A stretch of 64,000 bases of DNA from a bacterium (lineage in GTDB: Bacteria; Vulcanimicrobiota; Vulcanimicrobiia; Vulcanimicrobiales; Vulcanimicrobiaceae). Location of the stretch: assembly GCA_021790935.1 (NCBI GenBank), contig JAJYFL010000001.1:1-64000 (forward strand). Direction: 5' to 3'. Shown in pieces: positions 41,216 through 51,104 of the stretch (within the stretch, counting starts at the first letter, position 1; the number at the start of each line of letters is the position of its first letter). A program made the translations under genes and the position numbers. The notes beneath the pieces are model-generated. The model saw nothing but the letters and a program-made list of their open reading frames with translations, did not search any database and was not told the origin of the DNA.

Positions 41216-42276
41216 AATCGCACGAGAGGGTAGGTATGCCAGCCGCTCGAGAGCCACAGCGCCGCAGCGCCGAGCACGAAACAAAGCGCATAGATCAGCA
41301 GCACGGCTTGGCGGACGTTAAGCCCGTAGCGAAAGATGAGTTGATGGTGAAAATGCCCCCGGTCCGCCTCGGTAATCTTCTTCCCGGTACGCGCGCGCCG
41401 GTAGATCGCCGCGGCCGTATCCAGGATCGGGAGCGCGAGGACGATCAGGGGAACGATCAAGCCGATCGCGATCGCCGTCTTGCTCGCGCCGACGATCGAT
41501 ATCGTCGCGAAGACGTATCCGATGAAGAGCGAGCCCGAGTCGCCCAAAAATATCCGTGCGGGATTGAAGTTGTAGGGAAGAAAACCCAAGGCCGCGCCGG
41601 CAAGCGCGAGGACGACCAGCGCGACGACCGGATTGCCGTGCAAGAACGCGATCGCGAAAAGAAAGACGCCGGAGATCGCCGTGACTCCCGAAAGAAGCCC
41701 GTCGAGACCGTCGATGAAGTTGATCGCATTCATCATGCCGACGTACCATAGCAGCGTCAGCGGAACTTGGACCCAGAGCGGAAACGCGATCCAACTCGTA
41801 TTCGGATCGTGGTCGAACGGGTTCTTGGTTCCAGTAATGACGAAGCCGTAGCCCATCGAGATCAGCGCCACCACAATCTGCGCGAGCAATTTGTTGCGCG
41901 GGCGCATGTGCATCACGTCGTCCCAAAGCCCGACTCCCAGGATGAGCATACTGCCAAACAACAGGCCGACGAGATTGTGAACCGAGGTGAACTGGTCGAG
42001 CAGTTGGCCCCGCAGCGATTCGTGCGGGTCGCGAGGAAAGAAGCCGTGGACGTGCGCGAGCGCGATGCCCAGGACGGCGAAGAGCGCGAACGCGAATCCA
42101 AAATAGACGGCGATCCCGCCGATCCGCGGCGTCGGCACTTCGTGCACGCGCCGGTCGTCCCCGACCGCATCGATCACGCCGAGATGGGTCGCGAGCCGGC
42201 AGATCAGCGGTGCGGCGAACGCGGCCGTCGCAGCGGCCAGCGCGAACGCCGCTACGTAAAGGTAAAGGACGTTCAC
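41212..42276 (-). CDS. wecA: UDP-GlcNAc:undecaprenyl-phosphate GlcNAc-1-phosphate transferase (WecA/TagO type)
   Basis: 354 residues from GTG 42276 (overlap GTGA), about 11 membrane helices. It primes surface polysaccharide synthesis on undecaprenyl phosphate. Catalytic motifs: WDDVMHMRPRNK, NAINFIDGLDGL, FLGDSGSLFIG, and the HFHHQL uracil-binding loop. Coupled to wecB, so both steps of ManNAc/GlcNAc polymer initiation are encoded together. Confidence 0.93.
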   Translation of the reverse strand: MNVLYLYVAAFALAAATAAFAAPLICRLATHLGVIDAVGDDRRVHEVPTPRIGGIAVYFGFAFALFAVLGIALAHVHGFFPRDPHESLRGQLLDQFTSVHNLVGLLFGSMLILGVGLWDDVMHMRPRNKLLAQIVVALISMGYGFVITGTKNPFDHDPNTSWIAFPLWVQVPLTLLWYVGMMNAINFIDGLDGLLSGVTAISGVFLFAIAFLHGNPVVALVVLALAGAALGFLPYNFNPARIFLGDSGSLFIGYVFATISIVGASKTAIAIGLIVPLIVLALPILDTAAAIYRRARTGKKITEADRGHFHHQLIFRYGLNVRQAVLLIYALCFVLGAAALWLSSGWHTYPLVRL

Positions 42277-42707
42277 GAGCGCGCGGCCCCAGCGGCGAAG
42301 AGCTCGAGCGCGACGCCGGCCTCGCCCAGCAAGCGCTCCGCGACCGCGTCGGGGTAGGCGGTCTCGTAGACGATCTTGCGTACGCCCGCGCTGATCAAGA
42401 GCTTCGAGCAATTGACGCACGGCTGATGCGTGCAATAGGCCGTCGAGCCGGCGACGTTCACGCCGTGCAGCGCGGCCTGCACGACGGCATTTGCCTCGGC
42501 ATGCACCGCGCGCATGCAGTGATCGCCTACGATGGTGCAGCCGACCTCGGTACAGTGCGCGACGCCGCGGGGGGACCCATTGTAACCCGTCGTTAGAATG
42601 CGGTGGTCGCGCGCGAGAACGCAGCCGACGAGGGCGCGAGGGCACGTCGCGCGCGTGGCAACCGTGCGTGCGATGTGCGTAAAATACTCGTCCCAATCAG
42701 GGCGCAT
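42273..42707 (-). CDS. comEB: dCMP deaminase / ComEB-type zinc deaminase
   Basis: 144 residues. Zinc ligands HAEANAVVQAA and QPCVNCSK, plus the N-terminal TGYNGSPRGV, define the deoxycytidylate deaminase family that feeds dUMP synthesis. ATG 42707 behind AGGAGA. Part of the pyrimidine pair with upp. Confidence 0.92.
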   Translation of the reverse strand: MRPDWDEYFTHIARTVATRATCPRALVGCVLARDHRILTTGYNGSPRGVAHCTEVGCTIVGDHCMRAVHAEANAVVQAALHGVNVAGSTAYCTHQPCVNCSKLLISAGVRKIVYETAYPDAVAERLLGEAGVALELFAAGAARS

Positions 42708-42734
42708 GGCGTCTCCTGTTTGCCGGATAAGCGT

Positions 42735-43403
42735 TTACTGCCTAGGTCGCACGGAGACGGGCACGGAGCTCGTGCTTCCGAACATGCGGTCGCCGGCATC
42801 GCCCAGCCCCGGCACGATGTAACCGTGGTCGTTCAGGCGCTCGTCCAGCGCGCCGGTGACGATGCGGACGTCCGGGTGCGCCTGGTGGATGCGCCGAATG
42901 CCTTCGGGCGCTGCGATCAAGCTGACAAAGGTGAGGTGCCGCGCGCCACGCGTGGTGAGCGCCTCGAGCGCGGCCGCTCCGGAGTTCCCCGTTGCGAGCA
43001 TCGGGTCGAGCACGAAGACGTGCCGCTCGGAGAGATCGTCCGGCACGTTCGCATAGTAGGGCACGGGCTGCAGCGTCTGCGGATCGCGATAGAAACCCAA
43101 ATGCGCGACGACGGCGTCGTCGATCACCGCGAGGAACCCGGGCAGCAGGCCGAGTCCCGCGCGCAGTATCGGAGCGACGACGGGACGCGTCGCGATGCGC
43201 TGGGCCGTCATCTGCGTAAGCGGCGTCGTTACGCGCTCCGCGCGGAGCGGAAGATCGCGCGTAGCTTCGTAGGCTAAGAACGCACCCACCTCCTCGAGCA
43301 TCTTGCGGAAAACCGGCGTCGGCGTGTCGCGGTCGCGAATGCGAGCGAGGCGGTCGGCGACCGCCGGGTGATCGACGACGTAAAGCGTGTCGGTGTGTGC
43401 CAT
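42735..43403 (-). CDS. upp: Uracil phosphoribosyltransferase
   Basis: 222 residues from ATG 43403, uracil salvage. The PRPP loop is VLDPMLATGNSGAAA, the flexible loop has ILRAGLGLLPGFL, and the C-terminus has PGLGDAGDRMFG, as in all Upp. About ten residues follow the usual end (SSVPVSVRPRQ). It diverges from the metalloprotease gene with 78 bases between starts. Confidence 0.95.
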   Translation of the reverse strand: MAHTDTLYVVDHPAVADRLARIRDRDTPTPVFRKMLEEVGAFLAYEATRDLPLRAERVTTPLTQMTAQRIATRPVVAPILRAGLGLLPGFLAVIDDAVVAHLGFYRDPQTLQPVPYYANVPDDLSERHVFVLDPMLATGNSGAAALEALTTRGARHLTFVSLIAAPEGIRRIHQAHPDVRIVTGALDERLNDHGYIVPGLGDAGDRMFGSTSSVPVSVRPRQ

Positions 43404-43481
43404 CTTTTCGGCGTAAAGTGTTTGGGCTCGGATAGCCCGAAGCCTGTCGCTCGAATCGCGCTTTCCGCATGGAGCATCGCT

Positions 43482-45968
43482 ATGAGTCGTCGGCTCTTCG
43501 TCGCCGCGGCGGTCTTGGCCGTCGGCCTCCTCGCATTCGGGGGCGCAGCACGAGCCGCTGCACCCACGAGCATCGCAGCCTTCACGGCCGGCGCCCGCGA
43601 ACAGCCCGGCCTGTTCCCGATCTGGCATAAAGCCGGAGGCGTCTATCTCGAAGTCAGGAAGGACCAGCTCGATCGCGATTTTCTCGAAACCATCACGACC
43701 GGAAGCGGGCTCGGCGGAGGGGTCGTCTGGGGCGACACAGACTATCTGCCGTCGGAACTGGTGCGCTTCGAGCGCCGCGGCGACAGCATCGCCATCGTCT
43801 GGCCGAACTGGTACGCGATCGCGCCGGGGAGCGCTTCGGGCCGCCGGGCCTTGGCGAGCAACTTCCCAAGCTCGGTGGTCGGCCTTGCCCGCATCGCGGC
43901 CGAAGATGCTTCGAGCGGGACGATCGTCTTCGACGCGTCGTCGCTGCTCGGCGACCAGATGGACCTTCGCAACTTCATCGACGGCGGACTGCCGACCGCG
44001 CAGCGGTACCGGCGCGACTCGGCACTTTCGTATTTCGATACGACCAAGGCGTTTCCCGACAACGATCTCCTCGAAGTCGTCCAGACCTGGACCACGCGGG
44101 CCGAGCACGTGATCGACACGGCGCCCGACGCGCAGCGCGTAGCGATCAAGGTCGTCTACAACTTCACGCAACTGCCGCACGACAACTATAGGCCGCGCTT
44201 GGCCGACGATCGCGTGGGCATATACGACGACATCTACCTAGACTTCGCGCACGGCCACGGGCTCACGCGCAAACTTCGCTACATCGTCCGTTGGAACTTC
44301 GATCCGGCACATCCGGGGCGTCCGTCAAAAGCGCTCCACCCGATGGTTTTTTACCTGAGCGATACGATTCCGCCGCGTTACCGCCGTGCGATAAGCGACG
44401 CGATCCTCGCGTGGAACGCGGCCTTCGAAAAGATCGGTATTTTAGACGCGATCGCGGTGCGGCCCCAGCCTAAAGATCCGAGCTGGGATCCCGACGACGT
44501 TCGCTACAACGTGATTCGCTGGGTAGCGGAGGCGCGGCCGAGCTTCGGAGCCGATTCGCAAACGCTCTTCGATCCGCGTACCGGTGAGGAGATTCGCACC
44601 GGGGTGCTCGTCTCCGCCGACAGCGCCCTCTTCGCCCGGATGGATTGGAAGTACCTCGTCGATCCGGTACGTTACGGACGCGATACCGATCCCGTGCCGG
44701 CCTCTTTCGTTCACGACGCGCTGTTCGCCGAATTGCTGCACGAAACCGGGCACAACATGGGGCTGCAGCACAATTTCACCGCTTCGCAAGCGTATACGGC
44801 GAAAGACCTGCAAAGCCCGGCGTTCACTCGGAAGTACGGCGTAACGGCTTCGGCCATGGAGTACGCGCCGATCAATCTGTGGCCGCGCGGCTACGGCCAA
44901 GGGACGTATTTCCAGACCACGCTCGGACCGTACGACTACCATGCGATCCAGTACGGATATGGCTACATCGCCAACGCACCGACGCCGCAGGCGGAACTTC
45001 CCACGCTGCGTCGCTGGGCGCGGGCGTGGTCGAATCCACGGTACCGGTACGAGTCCGACGAGGACGTCTCATGGTACGACGGCCATGCCGCCGACCCACG
45101 CGCCGAGCAGGAAGACCTGACCGATCACACGCTGGCATGGTGCGCGGTTCAACTGAAGATGTATCGCGGCCTGATGAACACGCTGAACGCTCGCGAGCCG
45201 CATGCGGGCCGCGCTTTCGGTAACGAGACGCGTGATTTTGCGTTCCTACTAAACCGCTACGATTCTTGCGCAACGATGCCGGCCCATTGGATCGGCGGGC
45301 AGTATCTATCGCGCGCGCATCTCGGCGACCCGAACGCACGCCCACCAATCCAGCCCGTACCACTCGCGCAGGAGAAGCGCGCCTTTGCGATGCTCGAGAA
45401 GAACCTCTTCTCGAGCGCTGCGTGGCACTTCTCGCCGTCGCTGCTCGACCGCCTGAGCTACAGCGAATGGGCCGGCTACGGCTTCGTGAGCTGGAACGGC
45501 TACGGCAATCTTCCAACGTGGGCATACGACCCTCCCGCGCGCCACGATTTTCCGGTCGTAGAGCAGATCGGGCGCGCGCAGATGGCCGCGATCGACTACA
45601 TGCTGCAGCCGCTGGTACTCCAGCGGATCGACGAAAACTCGCTCGAAGCAACGGCACCGACGATGTCGATCGACGATCTCTTCGATTGGCTCCAGACGAG
45701 CATCTACGGCGACCTGGGGGCGCACGGCTTACGTGACATCCCGCTCGTGCGGCGCAATTTGCAGGCGGATTACGCGGCCAGGCTCGTCGAGTTGGCAACC
45801 AAACCGGCGAAGGGCACGCCGCCCGACGCGCGCTCGCTTGCACGTTTGGAGTTACAGAACCTGCACGATTCGGCGGCGCGAGACCTACACGACCGCTCGC
45901 TCGATCTGGTGACGCGCGCGCACCTGTTCGGCCTCGTGCACCGCACCGAGGCCGCACTACGGACGTGA
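43482..45968 (+). CDS. Secreted zinc-dependent metalloprotease, DUF5117/DUF4953 family
   Basis: 828 residues from ATG 43482. Signal peptide LFVAAAVLAVGLLAFGGAARA. The N-terminal half is the DUF5117-like domain with KAGGVYLEVRKDQLDRDFL and later DDRVGIYDDIYLDF. The extended zinc motif is ELLHETGHNMGLQHNF (HExxHxxGxxH) near residue 420, followed by the Met-turn-like ASAMEYAPIN. Metzincin-type protease, probably periplasmic or secreted. It is the only plus-strand gene in a 32-kb minus-strand block and separates glyA from upp. Confidence 0.92.
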   Translation: MSRRLFVAAAVLAVGLLAFGGAARAAAPTSIAAFTAGAREQPGLFPIWHKAGGVYLEVRKDQLDRDFLETITTGSGLGGGVVWGDTDYLPSELVRFERRGDSIAIVWPNWYAIAPGSASGRRALASNFPSSVVGLARIAAEDASSGTIVFDASSLLGDQMDLRNFIDGGLPTAQRYRRDSALSYFDTTKAFPDNDLLEVVQTWTTRAEHVIDTAPDAQRVAIKVVYNFTQLPHDNYRPRLADDRVGIYDDIYLDFAHGHGLTRKLRYIVRWNFDPAHPGRPSKALHPMVFYLSDTIPPRYRRAISDAILAWNAAFEKIGILDAIAVRPQPKDPSWDPDDVRYNVIRWVAEARPSFGADSQTLFDPRTGEEIRTGVLVSADSALFARMDWKYLVDPVRYGRDTDPVPASFVHDALFAELLHETGHNMGLQHNFTASQAYTAKDLQSPAFTRKYGVTASAMEYAPINLWPRGYGQGTYFQTTLGPYDYHAIQYGYGYIANAPTPQAELPTLRRWARAWSNPRYRYESDEDVSWYDGHAADPRAEQEDLTDHTLAWCAVQLKMYRGLMNTLNAREPHAGRAFGNETRDFAFLLNRYDSCATMPAHWIGGQYLSRAHLGDPNARPPIQPVPLAQEKRAFAMLEKNLFSSAAWHFSPSLLDRLSYSEWAGYGFVSWNGYGNLPTWAYDPPARHDFPVVEQIGRAQMAAIDYMLQPLVLQRIDENSLEATAPTMSIDDLFDWLQTSIYGDLGAHGLRDIPLVRRNLQADYAARLVELATKPAKGTPPDARSLARLELQNLHDSAARDLHDRSLDLVTRAHLFGLVHRTEAALRT

Positions 45969-45985
45969 GCGCTCGAGCCGAGGCG

Positions 45986-47233
45986 CTACGGCACGTCGAA
46001 GCGATCGGTGAGCTCGCGGACCCGGCCGCGTAACGCTTCGATCTTGGCGCGCTCGGCGATATCGTCGAGCCCCTCGCAGATGATGCGCGCGACTTCGCGG
46101 CACTCGCTTTCGGCGAAACCGCGCGTCGTGATCGCCGGGGTGCCGATGCGGATGCCGCTCGCCACCATCGGTTTCTGCCGATCGTAGGGTATGGCGTTCT
46201 TGTTGACCGTAATGCCGATCTCGTCGAGATAACTCTCCGCCGCCTTGCCGGTGAGACCTTTGACCGAGACGTCTACCAGCATGAGGTGCGTGTCGGTACC
46301 CCCCGCTACGAGGCGCAGGCCGCCACGCTGGAACTCCTGCGCCATCGCTCCGGCGTTGCGGATAACCTGCTGCTGATAGGCTGCAAACTCCGGCTGCAGC
46401 GCTTCGCCGAACGCCACGGCTTTGGCAGCGATCAGATGCATGAACGGGCCACCCTGAATGCCCGGGAAGATGGATTTGTCGAGCGCCGGCGCCCAGCGCT
46501 CTTTGCACAGCACGAGTCCGCCGCGCGGCCCGCGCAGCGTCTTGTGCGTAGTCGACGTGACGAAATCCGCGAGCGGCACCGGCGAAGGGTGGAGGCCGGT
46601 CGCCACCAAACCGGCGATGTGCGCCATGTCGACCATGAGCGCGGCGCCGATTTCGTCGGCGATCTCGCGGAACGGCGCGTATTCCATCGTTCGCGGATAC
46701 GCGCTCGCACCGGCGACGATCATCTTTGGTTTGTGTTCGCGCGCCAAACGCCGCACTTCGTCGAAGTCGATCAGTTCCGTCTCCGCGCGTACGCCGTATG
46801 CGATCGCGTTGTAGAGTTTGCCGCTGAAACTAACCTTCGTGCCGTGCGTGAGGTGGCCGCCATGTGCGAGCGACATCCCGAGCACCGTATCTCCCGGCTG
46901 CAGAACAGCCATGAAGACCGCCATGTTGGCCTGCGCTCCCGCATGCGCTTGAACGTTGGCGTGATCGGCACCGAAGAGGCGTTTCAGCCGGTCGATCGCG
47001 AGCGTCTCGGCCACGTCGACGAACTCGCAGCCGCCGTAGTAACGCCGGCCGGGGTAACCCTCGGCGTACTTATTGGTCATGATGCAGGCCATCGCTTCGC
47101 GAACGGCCTTGCTCGCGTAGTTCTCCGAGGCGATGAGCTCGAGGTTCTGCCGCTGGCGACGATCTTCGTTTTGGATAGCCGCGTAGACGTCGGGATCCCG
47201 TTGCTGCAGCGAGTCGAGTTGGAGAACGTTCAT
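45986..47233 (-). CDS. glyA: Serine hydroxymethyltransferase
   Basis: 415 residues from ATG 47233. PLP enzyme linking serine, glycine and one-carbon units. Signatures: [50 protein letters not shown] and the PLP lysine in [14 protein letters not shown]. Sequence upstream of the ATG in the same frame overlaps the next small gene and was excluded. Confidence 0.97.
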   Translation of the reverse strand: MNVLQLDSLQQRDPDVYAAIQNEDRRQRQNLELIASENYASKAVREAMACIMTNKYAEGYPGRRYYGGCEFVDVAETLAIDRLKRLFGADHANVQAHAGAQANMAVFMAVLQPGDTVLGMSLAHGGHLTHGTKVSFSGKLYNAIAYGVRAETELIDFDEVRRLAREHKPKMIVAGASAYPRTMEYAPFREIADEIGAALMVDMAHIAGLVATGLHPSPVPLADFVTSTTHKTLRGPRGGLVLCKERWAPALDKSIFPGIQGGPFMHLIAAKAVAFGEALQPEFAAYQQQVIRNAGAMAQEFQRGGLRLVAGGTDTHLMLVDVSVKGLTGKAAESYLDEIGITVNKNAIPYDRQKPMVASGIRIGTPAITTRGFAESECREVARIICEGLDDIAERAKIEALRGRVRELTDRFDVP

Positions 47234-47256
47234 TTCGTGCGTCGTGCCTTCCGTGG

Positions 47257-47448
47257 TTACCACCACGAGTTCGTGTAGTCGCGGCGGATGAGCTTGCGAA
47301 GCGAGAGCAGCGCGATGACGATCATCAACGCCCCCAATCCCCACGCGATCGGGCGGTGTCCGTGGCCGTGGATCGCGGCATAGGTGTCGTAGGCGCCGAC
47401 GATCGCCGATACGGCGAATATCGCGACGAGCTTGCTGCGAGCGCTCAT
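47257..47448 (-). CDS. Small two-helix membrane protein
   Basis: 63 residues, ATG overlapping the rpiB stop (ATGA). Two hydrophobic helices ([20 protein letters not shown] and [18 protein letters not shown]) separated by HGHGHR and ending in RRDYTNSWW. Family not recognised. Its tight placement between rpiB and glyA argues that it is real. Confidence 0.6.
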   Translation of the reverse strand: MSARSKLVAIFAVSAIVGAYDTYAAIHGHGHRPIAWGLGALMIVIALLSLRKLIRRDYTNSWW

Positions 47449-47972
47449 CGCCCACCCGCCCGAAGGTCGGCTTCGGGCGTGCGCGCGCCCGTGACTTTCC
47501 CGGCCTCGACCGCAGCCACCGTTCGCACGCGCTGTTCGTCGCCGTACTCGAAGAGCTGCTCGATGCGATGCGCGTGGCGCCCGCCTTCGAAGGGCGTCTC
47601 CATGAAAACGTCGAGCAGGCGCGCGGCCATCTCCCATCCCGTCAGCCGCTCCGAAAGCGCGAGAACGTTCGCATCGTTATGCCGGCGCGCGAGCTCGGCC
47701 GATAGCGGTTCGGTTACCGGCGCACAGCGAATTCCCGGAACCTTGTTGGCGGCTATCGCGATACCTAGGCTCGAGCCGCAAACGACGATGCCGCGGTGCG
47801 CCCGCCCCGATGCCACCGCCTCCCCGACGGCGAATCCGTACTGTGGGTAATCGACCGGGGTCTCGTCCCAAGTCCCGAAATCCAACACTTCGTGCCCTTG
47901 CTCGCGCAAGAGCTCCGCGATGCGGTCCTTGTAACCGAAGCCGGCATGATCGGCTCCGACGGCGATGTTCAT
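47445..47972 (-). CDS. rpiB: Ribose-5-phosphate isomerase B
   Basis: 175 residues from ATG 47972. [10 protein letters not shown] at the N-terminus, [13 protein letters not shown], the active-site cysteine in [19 protein letters not shown], and [14 protein letters not shown] are family signatures. The active-site loop is usually CGTGIG; CGSSLG is a noticeable variant. About 25 extra residues follow the family C-terminus. First gene of the rpiB-glyA-upp-atp order. Confidence 0.9.
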   Translation of the reverse strand: MNIAVGADHAGFGYKDRIAELLREQGHEVLDFGTWDETPVDYPQYGFAVGEAVASGRAHRGIVVCGSSLGIAIAANKVPGIRCAPVTEPLSAELARRHNDANVLALSERLTGWEMAARLLDVFMETPFEGGRHAHRIEQLFEYGDEQRVRTVAAVEAGKVTGARTPEADLRAGGR

Positions 47973-48015
47973 GAGCGCAGGGCCTTCCCTCGAGCAGTCG
48001 AAAACGTGGGCGCCT

Positions 48016-48741
48016 ATGAAGCTGGCCTGCTCGAGCACGGCATTCGATCGAAGCATCTCCGGTGGCGACCTCACACAGCTCGAATGGATCGAACTGTGCG
48101 CGCACGAGCTTGCAGCCGACGGCGTCGTCTTTGACGTGCGCCATTTTCCGCGAACCGACGGCGACTACCTCGCCCAAGTAAAAAAGATGGCCGCGGATTT
48201 AGGGCTGACGGTCGCGGCCGTCAGGGACGACGCCGCCTTCGCAAGCGACGAAGCGGGCATCGCGCGAACGCTCGATCTGGCGCTCGCGGTGGGAGCGCCG
48301 CTGGTCGCCTCGCAACTCCAAGCCGAGACGGACGCCTCGTGGAGCGACGCGCTCGAACGTCTGGGCAAGGCTTGTTCGCTTGCCAAGCACGCCAACGTGA
48401 CGCTCGCCTTGCGCAACGCGCGCGGAACCTTCGCGGCGACGGCCCGCGATCTCAAACGCGTCGCGAAGGAAACCGACTCCGCCTGGCTGCGTTTCGGCCC
48501 CGAGTTCCCGGCGTTCGACGCGAGCGACGAGCCCGGCGCCCTTCTTCCCAAGGTCGTGCTCGCCTGGCAAGACGTCGATGCCACTCACGAGGAGAGCGAA
48601 CGGACGCTCGGGTTGCTGGCCGGCTACGCCGGCTTCCTCACCCTGGACCGGCCTCCCGGAACGGCAAGTGCCGTCGGCGTGCGCGAGGCGCTGGGCTGGT
48701 GGCGTGCCGCACGAGCGGAGAGGTGGATCGACCGCACGTAA
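48016..48741 (+). CDS. Sugar phosphate isomerase/epimerase-like TIM barrel
   Basis: 241 residues from ATG 48016, divergent from rpiB (43 bases between starts). The layout CSSTAFDRSI..., GVVFDVRHFP, VAAVRDDAAF, LAVGAPLVASQLQ and LRFGPEFPAFDA resembles AP-endonuclease-2-type barrels. Most of the metal-binding Glu and His residues of that family are not obvious, so the enzyme may be divergent or inactive. Substrate unknown. Confidence 0.65.
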   Translation: MKLACSSTAFDRSISGGDLTQLEWIELCAHELAADGVVFDVRHFPRTDGDYLAQVKKMAADLGLTVAAVRDDAAFASDEAGIARTLDLALAVGAPLVASQLQAETDASWSDALERLGKACSLAKHANVTLALRNARGTFAATARDLKRVAKETDSAWLRFGPEFPAFDASDEPGALLPKVVLAWQDVDATHEESERTLGLLAGYAGFLTLDRPPGTASAVGVREALGWWRAARAERWIDRT

Positions 48742-49025
48742 CGTCTTCCGCACGAGGTATTGAACCTGCTTTCTCGCAGGTGGGTGCGGCCCGGGCGCAA
48801 GAGCGGTAGGCACGAAGCCCGGCCACTCGGTCGTATCCGGAGCTGATGCTCCCTAGGTGTTTTCGTTGGTCCAGCACCTATGATGCGGTGCGCGTCACGC
48901 GCAGTCGATGCTCTGACTCTACCACTGCGGTCAAGTCTTGACAGATCGCAAAAGACCGCCGCCCGATCTCGCTTGGCTGCCGACGCGTTCGAGGAGCTGC
49001 GCGTGTGAGGTTGAATCCGCCACGC
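48742..49025. other. 284-base intergenic leader with several hairpins
   Basis: Visible hairpins on the plus strand: ACCTGC/GCAGGT (48764-48781), TAGGTG/CACCTA (48854-48880) and TGCGCGT-C-ACGCGCA (48889-48903). None has a clear T-tract. It precedes the epimerase gene and could hold its promoter and a structured leader; I do not recognise a known riboswitch. It contains the repeated motif listed below. Confidence 0.45.
48802..48814. repeat. Intergenic motif AGCGGTAGGCACG, copy 1
   Basis: A 13-base match to 52753-52765, part of an 18-base match with one difference (GCAAGAGCGG versus GCAATAGCGG). Both copies lie in noncoding DNA. A shorter CGGTAGGC also occurs at 52775-52783 and 53319-53326, again outside genes. 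Confidence 0.5.
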
Positions 49026-50042
49026 ATGACAGAACTCGGCCTCTCGCTGGAAACGCTCGAAATTCCGTTAGTACATCCCTTCAAAATTGCGCGCGGTGTC
49101 GAAAACGTCGCGCGAACGGCGCTCTTCCGGCTGCACTGGCACGGAATCGAAGCGCTCGGAGAGAGCGTCCCGATCGCGCGCTATGGCGAATCGGTCGAAA
49201 GCGTCGCGGCTTTTTTTCGCGAGCACCCGTTGCGAGCCGACGACCCGTATCTGCTCGACGAATTGCTGACCGGCGATATTCCCGCGGCCGCACGCTGCGG
49301 GCTGGATATCGCGCTGCACGACCTGATCGGCAAGGACTGCGGCAAGCCGCTCTACCGCCTGCTGGGCCTCAACCCCGAGAAGACGCCGGTCACCTCCTTC
49401 ACGATCGGCATCGGCGACCCAGAGCTTACGCTCCAGAAGGTCGCAGAGATCGGCGATCACCCCATCATGAAAGTGAAGCTCGGTTTGGGCGACGATCGCG
49501 CGGAGATCGAGACCATCGAGCTGATCCGTTCCAAGTACGCGGGCACGATACGCATCGACGCCAACGAAGGCTGGGACGCCGAACGCGCCGTCCGCATTCT
49601 CGGCGAGATCGAACGCTTCGGAATCGAGTTCTGCGAGCAGCCGATTCCCGCCGGCCGGCCCGAACAACTGCGCTACATCAAGGAACGCAGCAAGATTCCG
49701 ATCGTCACCGACGAGGATTCGCTGACCGCGGCGGACCTGCCGCGGCTAGCCGGTTGCGTCGACGGCGTGAACGTGAAACTCGTCAAGACCGGCGGCATAC
49801 GCGGTGCCCTCGCCATGATCCACACCGCGCGCGCCCTGCACCTGAAAGTGATGCTGGGCTGCATGGTCGAGAGCCAGGTCTCGGCCACCGCCGCCGCACA
49901 GATCTCGCCGCTGGTCGACTGGGCCGATATAGACGGTCCCTTCCTCACCAAGGGCGACCCGTTCGCCGGCATTACCTACGATCGCGGCAAGATCGTGCTG
50001 CCGGACGGGCCGGGGCTCGGCGTTACCTGGGCTAAGCGTTAG
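49026..50042 (+). CDS. Enolase-superfamily dipeptide epimerase / N-acetyl-D-glutamate racemase-like (DgcA)
   Basis: 338 residues from ATG 49026 (a GTG at 49005 is less likely). Muconate-lactonising-enzyme subgroup: catalytic K-x-K in IMKVKLGLGDD, metal ligands in IDANEGWD, EFCEQPI and TDEDSL, and the second lysine in VKLVKTGGI. These match L-Ala-D/L-Glu epimerases. The next gene encodes a DUF1611 protein, the pairing seen in the DgcA-DgcN route in which N-acetyl-D-glutamate is racemised. Either substrate points to D-Glu from peptidoglycan. Confidence 0.88.
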   Translation: MTELGLSLETLEIPLVHPFKIARGVENVARTALFRLHWHGIEALGESVPIARYGESVESVAAFFREHPLRADDPYLLDELLTGDIPAAARCGLDIALHDLIGKDCGKPLYRLLGLNPEKTPVTSFTIGIGDPELTLQKVAEIGDHPIMKVKLGLGDDRAEIETIELIRSKYAGTIRIDANEGWDAERAVRILGEIERFGIEFCEQPIPAGRPEQLRYIKERSKIPIVTDEDSLTAADLPRLAGCVDGVNVKLVKTGGIRGALAMIHTARALHLKVMLGCMVESQVSATAAAQISPLVDWADIDGPFLTKGDPFAGITYDRGKIVLPDGPGLGVTWAKR

Positions 50043-51104
50043 ATGAGGCGCTATCTGATTCTGGCCCCCGGTCAGTTCGCCGACGATGCGAAGACGGCGC
50101 ACGGTGTCATCCGCTACGGGTCCGACGAAACCGTCGCCGTCGTCGATCCGGCACTCGCGGGTAAGACGGTACGCGAGGTTCTGCCGCATCTGCCGTGCTC
50201 CGCGCCGATCGTCTCCAGCGTCGCCGCCGGATTGCAGTACGGCCCCACCTCGCTCTTGATCGGAACCGCACCGATTGGCGGGAAACTCCCCGCGCACTGG
50301 CGCGCGGAGGTGATCGCGGCGCTGCGCGCCGGGCTCGAAGTCGTGAGCGGGCTGCACGATATGCTGGCGGAGGATCCGGAGTTCGCCGCCGCCGCATTCG
50401 AGCACAACGCACCGATATGGGACGTCCGCAAGCCACCCGACGTTCCGCTCTTCTCCGGCGCCGTCTACGGGGTGAAGCAGCCGACGCTGCTCGCGGTCGG
50501 CAACGACTGTTCGGTTGGCAAGATGACCGTCGTGCTGGAACTCGCGCGCGCCGCAGCGGATCGCGGACGCCGGGCCGAGTTCGTGCCCACCGGTCAAACC
50601 GGAATCATGATCGCAGGCTGGGGCGTCTCGATCGATCGCGTCATCGCCGACTTTGCACCGGGCGCGACCGAACAACTGGTACTCGAGGCCGCCGCGCGCA
50701 ATCCGGAGTATATCTTCGTCGAAGGACAAGGCAGCATCAACCATCCCGCCTACGCGCCGGTGACGCTCGCGCTCTTGTTCGGAGCCGCGCCCGACGCCCT
50801 ATTGTTGGTCGCCGACGTGAAGCGCACGGCCATCGGCGGTTTCAACACCCCGGTTCTGCCCTACCGCGAGCTCATCTCGGTGTACGAGACGCTCTGCGCG
50901 ACCGTGAAGCCCGCGCGCGTGGCCGGCTTAGCTCTCAATACGCATGGGTTACCCGACGATCGCGCTCGGTACGAGATCGAGCGAGCCCGTAACGAGACGG
51001 CGCTGCCTGCGGACGACATCGTCCGCTTCGGCGCTCACGCGCTCTACGACGCGATCGCACCGCAGTTGCACAGACGGCGCCCACTCGCGGAGCCTCCGGC
51101 GTGA
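50043..51104 (+). CDS. DUF1611 P-loop protein (DgcN-like)
   Basis: 353 residues; the ATG directly abuts the epimerase stop. Rossmann-like N-terminal domain (YLILAPGQFADDAKTAHGVIRY), then a P-loop GNDCSVGKMTV, then GQTGIMIAGWGV and IFVEGQGSINHPAY, all typical of DUF1611. A member of this family, DgcN, was described as a D-glutamate N-acetyltransferase acting with DgcA; assigning that role here is by analogy. Probably cytoplasmic. Confidence 0.88.
   Translation: MRRYLILAPGQFADDAKTAHGVIRYGSDETVAVVDPALAGKTVREVLPHLPCSAPIVSSVAAGLQYGPTSLLIGTAPIGGKLPAHWRAEVIAALRAGLEVVSGLHDMLAEDPEFAAAAFEHNAPIWDVRKPPDVPLFSGAVYGVKQPTLLAVGNDCSVGKMTVVLELARAAADRGRRAEFVPTGQTGIMIAGWGVSIDRVIADFAPGATEQLVLEAAARNPEYIFVEGQGSINHPAYAPVTLALLFGAAPDALLLVADVKRTAIGGFNTPVLPYRELISVYETLCATVKPARVAGLALNTHGLPDDRARYEIERARNETALPADDIVRFGAHALYDAIAPQLHRRRPLAEPPA

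Noticed and set aside
48840-48960. tRNA-like or riboswitch-like fold before the epimerase gene
   Set aside because: Hairpins exist but no T-arm, acceptor stem or known riboswitch core could be matched.
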